64,000 bases of DNA from Peribacillus sp. ACCC06369 (GCF_030348945.1 NZ_JAUCEN010000002.1:1240001-1304000); one strand, 5' to 3'; shown: positions 25,195 to 35,574, counted from the stretch's first letter. The notes: generated from the sequence alone by a model not told the origin. Made by a program: numbers and translations.

Positions 25195-26397
25195 ATGATG
25201 AACACAGAAAAAAAACCATTCATCGTTATCGGTGGGGGAATTGGCGGATTGGCAACTGCTTTAGGAATCGCAGAAACTAAACAGTATGTAAAGGTCCTTG
25301 AACAAGCTCCCGAATTTGGTGAAATTGGTGCAGGAATTCAGCTTGCCGCAAATGCAACCAACGTATTAAAGCGTTTAGGCGTCATGGAAAAAATCAATGA
25401 AATAGCAGTCTTTCCAAAAAGATTGGTACTGATGGATGCTTTTTCTGGAAAAGAGCTTTCCGCTTTGGATTTAGGTGATGTTTATAAAGAAAGATATGGA
25501 GCGCCTTATATTGTTTTGCATCGTTCCGATTTGCATAAAGTACTGGCTGAGGCCTGTGATATGAACCCGTATATTGAACTGGTAACGAACCAAACCATTA
25601 TTGAAACAGTAGAAAATGAGGGTGAAGTGACGGTTACTTCTGCCAACGGGTCCCAACATTCAGGAACGGCTGTCATTGGAGCCGATGGATTATGGTCTAA
25701 TGCACGGAAACTGTTTGTTGAAGATCAACCGGTCTGCTCACAATATGTTGCATACAGAGGAGCGATTCCGATGGAAGAGGTTACGAGTCATGGAGATTTA
25801 GATGATGTATATATGTGGATTGGACCAAACCTTCATCTTGTTCAATACCCGGTTAGAAGGGGAGAACTATACAACCAAGTGGTGGTCTTCAAAAGTTCTC
25901 AATACACGGAAGAAAACGAAAAAACAGATCAATGGGGTACCCCCGAAGAAATGGATCATGTATTCGCCGGAACTTGTGAGCTTGTTCAGAATGCAATTTC
26001 ATTCATTCAACGGCAACGCCGCTGGCCAATGTATGACCGTTTACCAATTGATAATTGGACAAAAGGGAAGATTACGCTAACGGGCGATGCTGCACATCCG
26101 ATGCTTCAATACTTGGCACAAGGGGCTTGCCAGGCTTTAGAAGATGCAGCTTATATGGCGGATATGCTTCATAAGCATGGGAATGACATTGAACAGGCAT
26201 TTTTGGACTACCAAGAGGAACGGATTCCGCGTACGGCGAATGTTCAAACCAGCGCTAGAATGTGGGGGGAAATCATCCACAATGAAACCGATGCCGGAAT
26301 TCTGCTCAGAGATACAATCCTTGCAGGTCGCACGGATAAGGATTTCAAATTCGTCGATGAATTTCATGGTTATAATAAAATGGCCGTGAAAGCATAA
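25195..26397 (+). CDS. FAD-dependent aromatic monooxygenase, probable 3-hydroxybenzoate 6-hydroxylase
   Basis: About 400 residues of the class A flavoprotein hydroxylase family. FAD motifs are GGGIGGLATALG at the N terminus, the DG segment in VIGADGLWSNAR and GDAAHPMLQYLAQGACQALEDA near residue 300. Salicylate-1-hydroxylase and 3-hydroxybenzoate-6-hydroxylase share this architecture; linkage to gentisate dioxygenase favours the latter, which makes gentisate from 3-hydroxybenzoate with NAD(P)H and O2. In-frame starts lie at 25192 (TTG), 25195 and 25198; AGGGGG upstream fits the ATGs. No aromatic-acid transporter is seen nearby. Confidence 0.82.
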   Translation: MMNTEKKPFIVIGGGIGGLATALGIAETKQYVKVLEQAPEFGEIGAGIQLAANATNVLKRLGVMEKINEIAVFPKRLVLMDAFSGKELSALDLGDVYKERYGAPYIVLHRSDLHKVLAEACDMNPYIELVTNQTIIETVENEGEVTVTSANGSQHSGTAVIGADGLWSNARKLFVEDQPVCSQYVAYRGAIPMEEVTSHGDLDDVYMWIGPNLHLVQYPVRRGELYNQVVVFKSSQYTEENEKTDQWGTPEEMDHVFAGTCELVQNAISFIQRQRRWPMYDRLPIDNWTKGKITLTGDAAHPMLQYLAQGACQALEDAAYMADMLHKHGNDIEQAFLDYQEERIPRTANVQTSARMWGEIIHNETDAGILLRDTILAGRTDKDFKFVDEFHGYNKMAVKA

Positions 26398-26456
26398 AGC
26401 TGATTCGTTTCATAAAAATCTTATGATGGGATGTAATGAATTTACAGATGGGTTTT

Positions 26457-26485
26457 GCCTTTCTTCTTTATGAAGAAAGGCTTTT
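26457..26485 (+). terminator. Terminator of the gentisate operon
   Basis: A 10-bp perfect stem (26457-26466 with 26472-26481), 5-nt loop, followed by TTTT. Confidence 0.8.
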
Positions 26486-26523
26486 GCCGTTCATCCTCCA
26501 TAATTGCATTTTTATAACATTCC

Positions 26524-26551
26524 TTTACATGGGGAGAATTAGAAGTATAAT
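26524..26551 (+). promoter_or_regulatory. clpB sigma-A promoter
   Basis: TTTACA (26524-26529), 16 bp, TATAAT (26546-26551). The CtsR box begins 11 bp further on, so repressor would sit over the start of transcription. Confidence 0.65.
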
Positions 26552-26562
26552 GAAAATATAAA

Positions 26563-26579
26563 GGTCAAACTTGGTCAAA
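26563..26579 (+). promoter_or_regulatory. CtsR operator upstream of clpB
   Basis: GGTCAAA-CTT-GGTCAAA is a perfect tandem heptad repeat with 3-bp spacing, the known CtsR recognition pattern. Its position just after the -10 element predicts heat-inducible CtsR repression of clpB. Confidence 0.88.
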
Positions 26580-26625
26580 TCAAGAGGGGTTTCGTTCATG
26601 AAATAGATGAATGGGAGGTTTTAAG

Positions 26626-29208
26626 ATGGATATTAATAAAATGACGGAGAGAACCCAACAGGCAATCATTGGCGGCCAGGAGCTAGCTAAAGATAGAGGG
26701 AATCCCGAGCTGACGGAGCTTCATTTATTAAAGATTTTAATGGAACAGGATGAAAGTTTATTAATCAGGATTTTATCGGAATCTGATAAACCGATGAATC
26801 AATTTGATATAGAGCTTAATAGGGAACTGGATCGATTACCGGAAGTGAGCGGAAGTGTTTCCCAGGTTTACATGTCATCCTCCTTACAGGGAATTTTGAC
26901 CGCTGCCGAAAAAGAAATGCAGATGTGGGAAGATGAATATTTATCTGTCGAACATATACTTCTTGCGTCGTTGCAGGTCAATAAAACGAATGTAAACAGG
27001 CTTTTTTCATCATATGGGATTGATTATGATAAAGCAAAACAGGTTATAAACGATATAAGGGGGAATCAACGAGTGACTAATCAAAATCCTGAAAGCACAT
27101 ATGAGGTACTTAAAAAATACGGCAGAGATCTCGTTGCTGAGGTTAAATCAGGGAAGGTCGATCCCGTAATCGGTCGAGATACGGAAATCCGTAACGTCAT
27201 TCGGATACTATCACGTAAAACGAAAAATAATCCTGTATTAATTGGAGAACCTGGAGTTGGTAAAACAGCCATTGTCGAAGGGTTGGCACAAAGGATCGTG
27301 AGAAAGGATGTGCCGGAAGGATTAAAGGACAAGACCGTTTTTTCACTTGATATGAGTGCGCTTGTCGCAGGGGCAAAATTCCGCGGTGAATTTGAGGAAA
27401 GGCTAAAAGCGGTGTTGAATGAAATCAAGAAAAGTGACGGCAAAATCCTTTTATTCATTGATGAATTGCATACAATTGTCGGGGCCGGAAGAACGGATGG
27501 CGCGCTTGATGCCGGGAATATGTTAAAGCCGATGCTTGCACGAGGGGAGCTGCACTGTATCGGTGCAACAACCCTGGATGAATATCGACAATATATTGAA
27601 AAGGATCCGGCTCTTGAACGCCGTTTCCAACAGGTTCTGGTTCCTGAACCGGATGTGGAAGATACGATTTCAATTTTGCGTGGATTAAAGGAACGGTTTG
27701 AAATTCACCATGGCGTCAGGATACATGATCGGGCGATCGTTGCAGCCTCTGTCCTTTCGAACCGATATATAACGGAGCGATTCCTACCGGATAAAGCGAT
27801 AGATCTTGTGGATGAAGCTTGTGCGATGATCCGAATGGAAATCGATTCAATGCCCTCCGAGTTGGATGAAATCACGAGAAAAGTCATGCAACTTGAAATT
27901 GAAGAAGCGGCCTTGAAGAATGAGGAGGACCCTCAAAGCAAAGCAAGGCTGGAAGTGCTTCAAAAAGAACTATCAGAACTTCAGGATCAAGCGAATAGCA
28001 TGAAGTCCAAATGGCAAATGGAGAAATCAGCTCTTCAAAAGGTGCAGGATCAACGTGAAGAGCTTGAGAAACTGCGCCATGAGCTGGAACAGGCAGAGAA
28101 TGACTATGACCTTAACAGGGCAGCAGAACTTCGGCACGGAAGGATTCCACAGCTTCAAAAAGAATTGGAAGCAATGGAAGATGAATTGGAAAAGGAAAAA
28201 CAGGAATCACGGTTGCTTCGCCAAGAAGTGACTGAGGAGGAAATTGCCTCGATTGTTGCAAGGTGGACGGGGATTCCCGTAAGCAAGCTGGTGGAAAGTG
28301 AAAGGGAGAAGCTGCTTCGCCTTTCTGATATCCTGCATGAACGCGTAATAGGTCAGGGAGAAGCGGTGGAACTAGTATCCGATGCTGTTTTACGGGCAAG
28401 GGCTGGAATTAAGGACCCCAACAGACCGATTGGTTCATTCATTTTCCTGGGGCCGACTGGAGTAGGTAAAACTGAACTGGTAAAAGCTTTGGCAGAAACG
28501 CTATTCGATAGTGAAGAACATATGATCCGAATCGATATGTCGGAATATATGGAGAAACATTCCGTGTCCCGCCTTGTTGGTGCACCTCCTGGATATGTTG
28601 GTTTTGAGGAAGGCGGCCAACTAACGGAGGCAATTAGGAGAAACCCATACTCAGTGGTATTATTGGATGAAATTGAAAAGGCGCATCCTGAAGTCTTCAA
28701 TATTTTGCTGCAAATGTTGGATGATGGTAGGATAACGGACTCCCAGGGCAGAACAATCAACTGTAAAAATACAGTGATCATCATGACTTCCAATATCGGT
28801 TCCCATTTCTTGTTGCAGTCCAACCTGATAGATGGTGGAATTGAAGACGAAATAAAAGATCAAGTCTTTAAAGAATTAAGAGGGCATTTCCGTCCGGAAT
28901 TTTTGAATCGCGTAGATGACATTGTTTTATTCAAACCTCTTACGAAAACAGAGATCGTTGAAATCGTAGAAAAAATGGTTCAACAATTACAAGTAAGGTT
29001 AACTGAACAAAATATTATCCTGAACGTCACTGAAGCGGCTAAGGAATTCATTGCGGACCAGGGATATGATCCGGTATATGGGGCCAGACCATTGAAGCGA
29101 TTCATCCAAAAGCATCTTGAAACGAAAATCGCCCGTAAGATCATAGCTGGGACAGTTGGACTGGAAATAACGATTGATTATGATCATGATGAATTGGTCC
29201 TCATATAA
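26626..29208 (+). CDS. clpB: ATP-dependent disaggregase ClpB
   Basis: A 860-residue Hsp100 chaperone that, with DnaK, extracts proteins from aggregates. The domains are an N-terminal Clp-N double repeat (to ~150), AAA-1 with Walker A GEPGVGKT and Walker B, the coiled-coil M-domain (~400-530, very rich in Glu/Lys/Leu), AAA-2 with GPTGVGKTE and the pore segment GYVGFEEGG, and a C-terminal domain. No IGF/L-type ClpP-binding loop was noticed, as expected for ClpB. ATG at 26626 is used; the in-frame ATG at 26611 lies in the GGGAGG RBS. Confidence 0.95.
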   Translation: MDINKMTERTQQAIIGGQELAKDRGNPELTELHLLKILMEQDESLLIRILSESDKPMNQFDIELNRELDRLPEVSGSVSQVYMSSSLQGILTAAEKEMQMWEDEYLSVEHILLASLQVNKTNVNRLFSSYGIDYDKAKQVINDIRGNQRVTNQNPESTYEVLKKYGRDLVAEVKSGKVDPVIGRDTEIRNVIRILSRKTKNNPVLIGEPGVGKTAIVEGLAQRIVRKDVPEGLKDKTVFSLDMSALVAGAKFRGEFEERLKAVLNEIKKSDGKILLFIDELHTIVGAGRTDGALDAGNMLKPMLARGELHCIGATTLDEYRQYIEKDPALERRFQQVLVPEPDVEDTISILRGLKERFEIHHGVRIHDRAIVAASVLSNRYITERFLPDKAIDLVDEACAMIRMEIDSMPSELDEITRKVMQLEIEEAALKNEEDPQSKARLEVLQKELSELQDQANSMKSKWQMEKSALQKVQDQREELEKLRHELEQAENDYDLNRAAELRHGRIPQLQKELEAMEDELEKEKQESRLLRQEVTEEEIASIVARWTGIPVSKLVESEREKLLRLSDILHERVIGQGEAVELVSDAVLRARAGIKDPNRPIGSFIFLGPTGVGKTELVKALAETLFDSEEHMIRIDMSEYMEKHSVSRLVGAPPGYVGFEEGGQLTEAIRRNPYSVVLLDEIEKAHPEVFNILLQMLDDGRITDSQGRTINCKNTVIIMTSNIGSHFLLQSNLIDGGIEDEIKDQVFKELRGHFRPEFLNRVDDIVLFKPLTKTEIVEIVEKMVQQLQVRLTEQNIILNVTEAAKEFIADQGYDPVYGARPLKRFIQKHLETKIARKIIAGTVGLEITIDYDHDELVLI

Positions 29209-29247
29209 AATGTAGTTTACCCGAAAGCAAAGTACGGTATAACAAAA

Positions 29248-29277
29248 AGGACATCCTAAAAAGGATGTCCTCTTTTT
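29248..29277. terminator. Bidirectional terminator between clpB and yjzD
   Basis: A 10-bp perfect stem (29248-29257 with 29262-29271), 4-nt loop, with A5 on the left and T5 on the right. Confidence 0.85.
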
Positions 29278-29282
29278 GTTTC

Positions 29283-29474
29283 TTAATGTTGATGAGAGTC
29301 TTTTGCTGGCCCAGCAGGCATGATAGCAGGGATGATGCAAATCAGGATAGCAGCAGCTACTCCTAAAATCGTCCCCTGCGCAGCATCGTATGAAACTCCG
29401 ATCATGGAAGAAACAACATATACAGTCATATGCACTAATAAGAATGTCCAAAAAATTGTCCAAGCATAACGCAT
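29283..29474 (-). CDS. yjzD: YjzD-family small membrane protein (DUF2929)
   Basis: A 63-residue protein with two hydrophobic segments (about residues 4-25 and 33-53), starting MRYAWTIFWTFLLVHMTVYV and ending in a His-containing tail. It matches the YjzD/DUF2929 family as I recall; yjzD lies near yjzC and yjaU in B. subtilis. Here clpB and the gentisate operon separate it from yjzC. The function is unknown. Confidence 0.78.
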   Translation of the reverse strand: MRYAWTIFWTFLLVHMTVYVVSSMIGVSYDAAQGTILGVAAAILICIIPAIMPAGPAKDSHQH

Positions 29475-29767
29475 CGAATTTCACCTCATTCCACTACATT
29501 CATTTTTATCTTACCATAATTAATATACAGTTAAAACGTGTTTTTAGTAATAACCATTAAATAATTCATTACCTTAAATCATAAGAGAAGTTTTCAGGCA
29601 GTCTAGTTGGTACCTATGGGAAAAGGGGAATTCTGGGTATTCAATAAAAAAAAACCATCCCAGCTTGGTTAATTTAAGATAAGAAGTTAGGCGTTACCAC
29701 TGACCCTTTCTATTTTTCGTCATAAATTAATATAGTAGTAGTAATATTCCTTAAAGGAGTTAGACCG

Positions 29768-30490
29768 ATGGAACAACGAACTTTTCAAATTGATGACCAA
29801 TGGAATATCATCTATTATCCAGAGCGGCCCAGTGGTTTTTCCGTAATGGTAATTGGAGACCGTAGTCATTTTGTCGAAAAAGACAGCAGCTTTTGGCTGC
29901 AGCATCCTGGCAGGTTGCGGATATTGGAATATTTAAAGGAATACGGATACACGCTATTCTCATCCAATTTTCACGGAGCCAACTGGGGCAGCCCTAAAGC
30001 AATGGACCTTTCCCTTAACCTATATATCCTTTTCATGAAAAAAGAAATAGTCAATCAAAGGGTTCATATATTGGCAGAGGGGACAGGCGCGCTCCTTGCC
30101 TTAAAGCTAATGAATGAACTTGGAAATAAAATACGTTCTGTCGTATTAATCGATCCGGTTTTTTCCTTGAAAGCTCAACTGGAGAAAGAAAAGGAAAATA
30201 AGTTCTTCTATAAAAAGTGGCTGTCCGAGGTCGCTGCTGCATATGAGCTCGATCCGGCAGAATGTGAACAGCATATTCTGGACACTGATGATACAGTGAT
30301 CGCTGAGAAAATCCCCATGAAAGTGATTCAGGTTTTTGGAAGCATGCGGAAAGAGCAAGCCTCCCTTTATCGGGAAATCCAACTGGCTAGGAAAGCAGAC
30401 TTGCAGCTGACTTATTTATTGCCTGAAAAACGTTATAAAATCCCCTATCAAATACAGAAGTTTTTCAATGAGAATGAAGAGTCTTTATGA
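29768..30490 (+). CDS. yjaU: YjaU-like alpha/beta-hydrolase-fold protein
   Basis: A 240-residue protein with an alpha/beta-hydrolase-like pattern (SNFHGANWGSP, then VHILAEGTGALLALKLM followed by SVVLIDPVF). The place of the nucleophile elbow GxSxG is taken by AEGTGA, with no serine, and no clear Asp/His pair was found. It may be a non-enzymatic or divergent member. Identity with YjaU rests on order (yjzD, yjaU, yjaV, comZ). RBS AAAGGAG at 29753-29759. Confidence 0.65.
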   Translation: MEQRTFQIDDQWNIIYYPERPSGFSVMVIGDRSHFVEKDSSFWLQHPGRLRILEYLKEYGYTLFSSNFHGANWGSPKAMDLSLNLYILFMKKEIVNQRVHILAEGTGALLALKLMNELGNKIRSVVLIDPVFSLKAQLEKEKENKFFYKKWLSEVAAAYELDPAECEQHILDTDDTVIAEKIPMKVIQVFGSMRKEQASLYREIQLARKADLQLTYLLPEKRYKIPYQIQKFFNENEESL

Positions 30491-30592
30491 GAATGGATAT
30501 ATTTTCACAATAGTTTGCATACGATACAGCATCTAAAAAAACTAGACGTGTCGAGTGAAATGGGCTTGATGGCATACGAGGAGGCTGTATTT

Positions 30593-31426
30593 ATGCAAAC
30601 ATACATTGTCATTGGCACTTATCAATTTGTGGGATTCCATGTAACTCAATATTTTTTGAACCAAGGTGAAGAAGTAATCGGAATTGATTGGGCTGATTCC
30701 GAAGCAAGTCGATATATTATGGAAGAAAAGGAACTTGAAATAGGTAGAAGTTCGAACTATATATATTTTCCGATAAATAAACTTAAATTATTGGATAGTT
30801 CACAGCAGGACACTGTTTTCATATCTTGTTACGATATTCAAAGCGGAAAAACGGGTAAAATCGATTTTCTTATAGGCGAAATCGTTTACTTCATTGAAAA
30901 ATGCAAAAAAAATGGGTCTAATCAAACGCCGAATTTTGTTATTTTCATGCCAATTGAAGGAGATGTCAGTATTTTTCAGTCCATTTTAAACTCGATCGAA
31001 GGAATTGATTCTGCAAAAATCATATTTTTACCGACGATTTATGGACCTTGGCAACCGGAAGGCATGAGCTTTGAGGCTGGAATCAATCAACTTGGACAGT
31101 CAGATATCAAAGCGGCAATCGCTAACGAATATACCGGAGATGCCCTCTTCATCACTGATTTTGTGAATGATTTGGAAGCAGTGCTTACCTCCACTTCCGA
31201 TAGGGCCATCCAATTGTGCAGCAGTATTGATGATCATTGGAATAAATGTGCCAAGTTAATATTTGGTGAAACTATGGATTCATTCATTTCCCAACCAAAA
31301 ACTAAAATCAATAAAGGATCAATATTTGAGGTGCACAGCAAAATGGACCCGGAAGAAGGCATTGCTCTACAAAGAAAACATAATAAAAGATTAAATTTAC
31401 TTAAAGAGTGGAGAAAGCGTGATTAA
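30593..31426 (+). CDS. yjaV: YjaV-like NAD-dependent epimerase-fold protein
   Basis: About 277 residues with an atypical Rossmann start (TYIVIGTYQFVGFHVTQYFLNQGEEVIGID) and later IIFLPTIYGPWQPEG, a nucleotide-sugar epimerase-like pattern. The classical GxxGxxG glycines are partly replaced (G-T-Y-Q-F-V-G) and there is no clear YxxxK, so activity is doubtful. ATG at 30593 follows GAGGAGG by 8 nt; upstream in-frame ATGs lack an RBS. It is probably co-transcribed with yjaU. Confidence 0.62.
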   Translation: MQTYIVIGTYQFVGFHVTQYFLNQGEEVIGIDWADSEASRYIMEEKELEIGRSSNYIYFPINKLKLLDSSQQDTVFISCYDIQSGKTGKIDFLIGEIVYFIEKCKKNGSNQTPNFVIFMPIEGDVSIFQSILNSIEGIDSAKIIFLPTIYGPWQPEGMSFEAGINQLGQSDIKAAIANEYTGDALFITDFVNDLEAVLTSTSDRAIQLCSSIDDHWNKCAKLIFGETMDSFISQPKTKINKGSIFEVHSKMDPEEGIALQRKHNKRLNLLKEWRKRD

Positions 31427-31693
31427 CGGGGAGAGGACCTTAATGCTTAAATTCGAAGGAATATATAAAACCGAAAGCTTCGTTATTTGGAAAGGACAAA
31501 ACTGTATATTTGCCTCTACCCTATAAGTCTTGTACTATAATGTTCAAGGATAGGAATAAACGTCAAAAGATATTCATGATTTTATATTTGCGCCCTTTAC
31601 GAAAGGGACAAGTGGAATTATGATAATATTGAGCTTTATTTGGGCATCACAATGATCAATTGATGGTTATTCAAAAGATAGGGGGAAATGCAA

Positions 31694-31876
31694 ATGAGTT
31701 CAGATAAAACTCTTGAATTTATGGGGATCGCCATGAAGTACTTCCCAGAGGCTAAAGCGAAGCTTGAAGCAAGCGGGATTCCATTCTCAATGGAGATGGC
31801 AGAGCCATTCATGGAGCTCTTTAAAAGCGTGATGCAAGAAGCTTATGAGCTTGGAAAACAAGATGCTCAGCGTTAA
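31694..31876 (+). CDS. comZ: ComG operon repressor ComZ
   Basis: A 60-residue helical protein (TLEFMGIAMKYFPEAKAKLE … EAYELGKQDAQR) matching ComZ, which in B. subtilis limits transcription of the comG competence operon. ATG at 31694 has GGGGG 8 nt upstream; an in-frame ATG at 31688 is too close. In B. subtilis comZ follows med, but no med gene is visible in the 270 bp upstream. A -10-like TATAAT is at 31536-31541. A terminator follows. Confidence 0.85.
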   Translation: MSSDKTLEFMGIAMKYFPEAKAKLEASGIPFSMEMAEPFMELFKSVMQEAYELGKQDAQR

Positions 31877-31884
31877 TTGAAGGT

Positions 31885-31919
31885 AGGCTGTCCGGGTAAA
31901 AGGGCAGCCTTATTTTTTT
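31885..31919 (+). terminator. Terminator after comZ
   Basis: A 9-bp stem (31885-31893 with 31902-31910, one G-U pair) followed by TATTTTTTT. Confidence 0.8.
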
Positions 31920-32139
31920 ATTCCTTTTTCAAGAACTTGGCGATCAATGGGTTCAGGTTAATTTTATCGATGGCCGGTTTGTATTGACTGTATAAGCAAA
32001 TCAAAGTTTCAACACTCTCCATCAATTGCATGTAATCAATCTTCGATTCCTCTTGCTCAGGTTCAGCTTTCCTGCCAAACATCAAATTCGAAAAATGATC
32101 ATCCTGGGTTCCCTGGTTGTTGCGATTGAAGATGTCCAC
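31918..32139 (-). CDS. Hypothetical 73-residue protein (position of yjzB)
   Basis: A 73-residue acidic protein beginning with a GTG codon at 32139 (VDIFNRNNQGTQDDHFSNLMFG) behind a strong AGGAGG RBS with 8-nt spacing. The C-terminal half (MESVETLICLYSQYKPAIDKINLNPLIAKFLKKE) looks helical. I do not recognise a family; B. subtilis carries the small gene yjzB at this place, but homology was not established. It is convergent with comZ. Confidence 0.6.
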   Translation of the reverse strand: MDIFNRNNQGTQDDHFSNLMFGRKAEPEQEESKIDYMQLMESVETLICLYSQYKPAIDKINLNPLIAKFLKKE

Positions 32140-32279
32140 AATAAATTCCTCCTATCTCCTTTTATTTATAATGTATGTCCCCAATTTCCCCTGGCATAGG
32201 CGCTTGTCCGACTTCGGAAAGAGATTTCTTTAGCTATTCAAATTGTTAACTCTTGCAAGGAAGTGTTTTTTTATATAAA

Positions 32280-32298
32280 ATTAGTACCAGGTAATAAT
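32280..32298. promoter_or_regulatory. FapR box upstream of fabH
   Basis: ATTAGTACCAGGTAATAAT is close to the FapR operator, an inverted repeat of about 17 bp around TTAGTACCTRGTACTAA. It sits directly after a -10-like TATAAA (32274-32279; a TTGCAA lies 15 bp before it), so malonyl-CoA-responsive repression of fabHF is expected. Confidence 0.75.
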
Positions 32299-32340
32299 AG
32301 ATGCTTATAATAACTCATTAAAATATAAGGGGATGGCAAG

Positions 32341-33276
32341 ATGAATGCTGGTATACTTGGGCTTGGCCGCTACTTACCCGACAAAATCGTTACAAATGCG
32401 GATTTAGAGAAAATTATGGACACTTCCGACGAGTGGATCCGGACTAGGACGGGTATTGAGGAAAGAAGAATTGCAAATGATGATATTGATACATCAGATA
32501 TGGCTTATGAAGCCGCAAAAGCTGCATTGAAAAATGCGGAAATTTCTGCTGATGAGATAGATTTAATTCTTGTAGCTACTGTTACGCCTGATCAGTCGTT
32601 TCCTTCTGTCGCTTGCATGATTCAAGAGAAATTGGGAGCGATGAAGGCAGCTGCAATGGATGTAAGTGCTGCGTGTGCCGGTTTTATGTATGCAATGATC
32701 ACGGCACAGCAATTTATTAAGACAGGTGCATATAAGCATGTGTTGATCGTCGGTGTTGAAAAACTTTCGAAAGTAACCAATTGGGAAGACCGCAATACTG
32801 CTGTACTTTTTGGTGACGGTGCGGGTGCAGCTGTACTTGGACCTGTATCGGAAGGCAAAGGGGTCCTTTCCTTTGAATTAGGCGCAGATGGAACTGGCGG
32901 GAAGCACTTATTACAGGAAGGAGATTTCATTCATATGAATGGACGTGAAGTATTTAAATTTGCTGTCCGTCAGATGGGGGAATCCAGCCTGGGTGTATTG
33001 GACAAAGCTGGTTTGACAAAAGAAGATGTCGATCTGCTTGTCCCGCATCAAGCAAACATACGCATTATGGAAGCTTCAAGGGAACGCTTGGGTCTCCCGC
33101 TTGAAAAAATGACAAAAACGGTTCATAAATATGGAAATACTTCTTCAGCGTCCATTCCAATGGCCCTTGTGGAAGAAATGGAAGCAGGAAGAATCAAGGA
33201 CAATGACTTAATCGTCATGGTCGGTTTTGGTGGTGGCCTTACATGGGGAGCGATCGCTCTTAGGTGGGGTAAATAA
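32341..33276 (+). CDS. fabH: 3-oxoacyl-ACP synthase III (FabH)
   Basis: A 311-residue initiating condensing enzyme that joins acyl-CoA primer and malonyl-ACP. The catalytic cysteine is in [10 protein letters not shown] (Cys112), the histidine in PHQANIRI and the asparagine in YGNTSSAS. In Bacillus branched-chain primers are preferred. By position it is the FabHA-type paralogue, upstream of fabF. RBS AGGGGATGG at about 32329. Confidence 0.94.
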   Translation: MNAGILGLGRYLPDKIVTNADLEKIMDTSDEWIRTRTGIEERRIANDDIDTSDMAYEAAKAALKNAEISADEIDLILVATVTPDQSFPSVACMIQEKLGAMKAAAMDVSAACAGFMYAMITAQQFIKTGAYKHVLIVGVEKLSKVTNWEDRNTAVLFGDGAGAAVLGPVSEGKGVLSFELGADGTGGKHLLQEGDFIHMNGREVFKFAVRQMGESSLGVLDKAGLTKEDVDLLVPHQANIRIMEASRERLGLPLEKMTKTVHKYGNTSSASIPMALVEEMEAGRIKDNDLIVMVGFGGGLTWGAIALRWGK

Positions 33277-33324
33277 AAGAAGTAGCAAAACGTAAGAGCT
33301 TTAAAATAGGAAGGAGCCATTTTA

Positions 33325-34563
33325 ATGACTAATCGTCGTGTAGTTGTAACAGGTATTGGAGCAATCTCACCAGTTGGTAATGATGCAGAAACTGGATGGA
33401 AGAATATAATCGAGGGGAAATCAGGAATAGGGCCTTTAACTCGTTTGAATGCTGAAGAATTCCCAGTTAAAGTGGCAGCTGAAATCAAGGACTTTGATAT
33501 AGAGACTTATATTAATCGTAAAGAAGCGCGTAAGATGGACCGTTTTACCCATTATGCAATTGCAGCATCCGTTATGGCCTATAATGATAGTGAGCTGAAA
33601 ATAACGGATGAAAATGCAGCACGTATCGGGGTCTGGATCGGTTCGGGTATCGGCGGGCTGGAGACTCTTGAGACACAGCATGAAAACTTTTTAAACAGAG
33701 GGTATAAACGGGTGAGCCCATTTTTCGTACCGATGATGATTCCGGACATGGCAGCTGGCCAGGTATCTATCTTACTGGGTGCTAAAGGAATCAATTCATG
33801 TACGGTAACAGCCTGCGCAACAGGAACAAATTCAATTGGTGACGCGTTTAAAGCCATTCAACGTGGCGATGCCGATGTGATGATCACAGGTGGAGCCGAA
33901 GCGCCAATAACAAAAATGTCGGTTGCAGGATTCTGTGCAAATACTGCTTTATCGACCAATCCTGATCCACAAACTGCTAGCCGTCCTTTCGATCTTAACC
34001 GTGATGGTTTCGTAATCGGCGAAGGAGCTGGAATCATCGTTCTGGAAGATCTTGAACATGCATTGAATAGAGGAGCCAAGATTTATGCCGAAATAGCTGG
34101 TTATGGATCAACTGGAGATGCCTTCCATATTACCGCTCCGGCACCAGGTGGAGAAGGCGGGGCAAGAGCGATGAAAATTGCTATTGAGGATGCAGGTTTG
34201 AATCCGGAAGACATCCAATATGTGAATGCCCACGGAACGAGTACGCCATACAACGACAAATATGAAACGATGGCAGTCAAAGAAGTCTTTGGCGACCATG
34301 CTAATAAACTTGCAATAAGTTCCACTAAATCAATGACAGGCCATATGTTAGGGGCAGCAGGCGGTGTGGAAGCAATATTCACGATTCAGGCAATCAGGGA
34401 CAGCATTTTGCCTCCAACCATCAATATTGAAACACCAGACCCTGAGTGTGATTTGGACTATGTCCCGAATCAAGCAAGGAAGGGCGAAATCAATGCCGCC
34501 ATCAGCAATTCACTTGGATTCGGTGGACATAACGCTACTATTCTTTTCAAGAAATATCAATAA
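33325..34563 (+). CDS. fabF: 3-oxoacyl-ACP synthase II (FabF)
   Basis: A 412-residue elongating condensing enzyme. The catalytic triad is visible: Cys164 in [10 protein letters not shown], His in [12 protein letters not shown] and His in [12 protein letters not shown]. It lies 48 bp after fabH behind AAGGAG and shares its FapR-controlled promoter. A strong terminator follows. Confidence 0.95.
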   Translation: MTNRRVVVTGIGAISPVGNDAETGWKNIIEGKSGIGPLTRLNAEEFPVKVAAEIKDFDIETYINRKEARKMDRFTHYAIAASVMAYNDSELKITDENAARIGVWIGSGIGGLETLETQHENFLNRGYKRVSPFFVPMMIPDMAAGQVSILLGAKGINSCTVTACATGTNSIGDAFKAIQRGDADVMITGGAEAPITKMSVAGFCANTALSTNPDPQTASRPFDLNRDGFVIGEGAGIIVLEDLEHALNRGAKIYAEIAGYGSTGDAFHITAPAPGGEGGARAMKIAIEDAGLNPEDIQYVNAHGTSTPYNDKYETMAVKEVFGDHANKLAISSTKSMTGHMLGAAGGVEAIFTIQAIRDSILPPTINIETPDPECDLDYVPNQARKGEINAAISNSLGFGGHNATILFKKYQ

Positions 34564-34576
34564 AACAAACAGAAGG

Positions 34577-34607
34577 AAGAGCAGATCTTTTGAGATCTGC
34601 TCTTTTT
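34577..34607 (+). terminator. Terminator of fabH-fabF
   Basis: A 12-bp perfect stem (34577-34588 with 34593-34604), 4-nt loop, then T5. Confidence 0.9.
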
Positions 34608-34695
34608 GTGTTGAAGGGAAAATGCAGGATATAAAATGTGTCATTCAGCTTTTTTAAATCATACGATAGTCAAAAGAAGCGGAGGTGTATGGGAA

Positions 34696-35466
34696 ATGGG
34701 GGTCATTTCAACTGATGAATGGATGAGGAAGGATTTCAACCACCCGGTCCAGATGATGGAAAGACTTAAAAGCACATTCAACAATACGCTTGATGCGGGT
34801 ATGATTTATCATCATTTATTAAAGCATGGCATGTATTCGCCGAATCAAAAAACGAAACTCACATGGGAAGACTTAAAAGAAAATAATGTATGGGAAAAAA
34901 CACAAAGCCTGTTCACATCTTATAAGAAACTATGGGGAGGGCCTGATGTTCCCATATTTATTTTTCCGCTCATGTCTTCTGGGATATGGAAGAAAACAGT
35001 TGAAACAAAGTCAGGGTTGGCATTTGAAGATAAACTATTCCTTTTTTACGACAAGGGTATATCTGAAAAGGAAATGGAGGCCCTGTTGATTCATGAATAT
35101 CATCATGTCTGCCGATTGCATCACTTGAAAAAGGACCAAAAAGAATTTACTCTCCTTGATACGATGATCATGGAAGGGCTAGCGGAACGAACGGTGGGAA
35201 AATATTTAGGAACAAATTTTTTAGCGAAATGGACTAAGTTATATCAGGAAGATAAACTACGAGAATTTTGGAGCAAACATTTAGAGGAAAAGCACATGAT
35301 AAAGCGTACAGACCCTCTTCATGATGTGCTTCTGCTTGGAACGAAAGGATACCCATATATGCTTGGATACTGTAGTGGCTATTACCTAGTGAAAAATTAC
35401 GAAAAACTCTCTGTGAAAAAATCATTCATTATTCAATCTGAAAAATTCTTATCAATAAATAGCTAA
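34696..35466 (+). CDS. yjaZ: YjaZ-like predicted Zn-dependent protease (DUF2268)
   Basis: A 256-residue protein with the zinc-protease motif HEYHH (in LLIHEYHHVCRLHH, near residue 135) and a downstream acidic EGLAERTVG segment that could supply the third ligand. It fits DUF2268; the function in Bacillus is unknown. ATG at 34696 follows GGAGGTG; an ATG at 34636 has no RBS. The B. subtilis app oligopeptide operon that follows yjaZ is absent here. Confidence 0.78.
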   Translation: MGVISTDEWMRKDFNHPVQMMERLKSTFNNTLDAGMIYHHLLKHGMYSPNQKTKLTWEDLKENNVWEKTQSLFTSYKKLWGGPDVPIFIFPLMSSGIWKKTVETKSGLAFEDKLFLFYDKGISEKEMEALLIHEYHHVCRLHHLKKDQKEFTLLDTMIMEGLAERTVGKYLGTNFLAKWTKLYQEDKLREFWSKHLEEKHMIKRTDPLHDVLLLGTKGYPYMLGYCSGYYLVKNYEKLSVKKSFIIQSEKFLSINS

Positions 35467-35574
35467 TATATACGTTCTTTTTTTATTAATCTGTTTTCTA
35501 GAATAGGAATAAATTGTATGGTTCCTGCCTATACTGATTGACAAACAGAAATTTGTTTAAGTGAGGGATGAATG

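Noticed and set aside
31443..31526. A 27-codon reading frame (begins MLKFEGIYKTESF) upstream of comZ
   Set aside because: It has a G-rich sequence in front, but no terminator, no recognised similarity and it is too short to support; it could be a decayed remnant.
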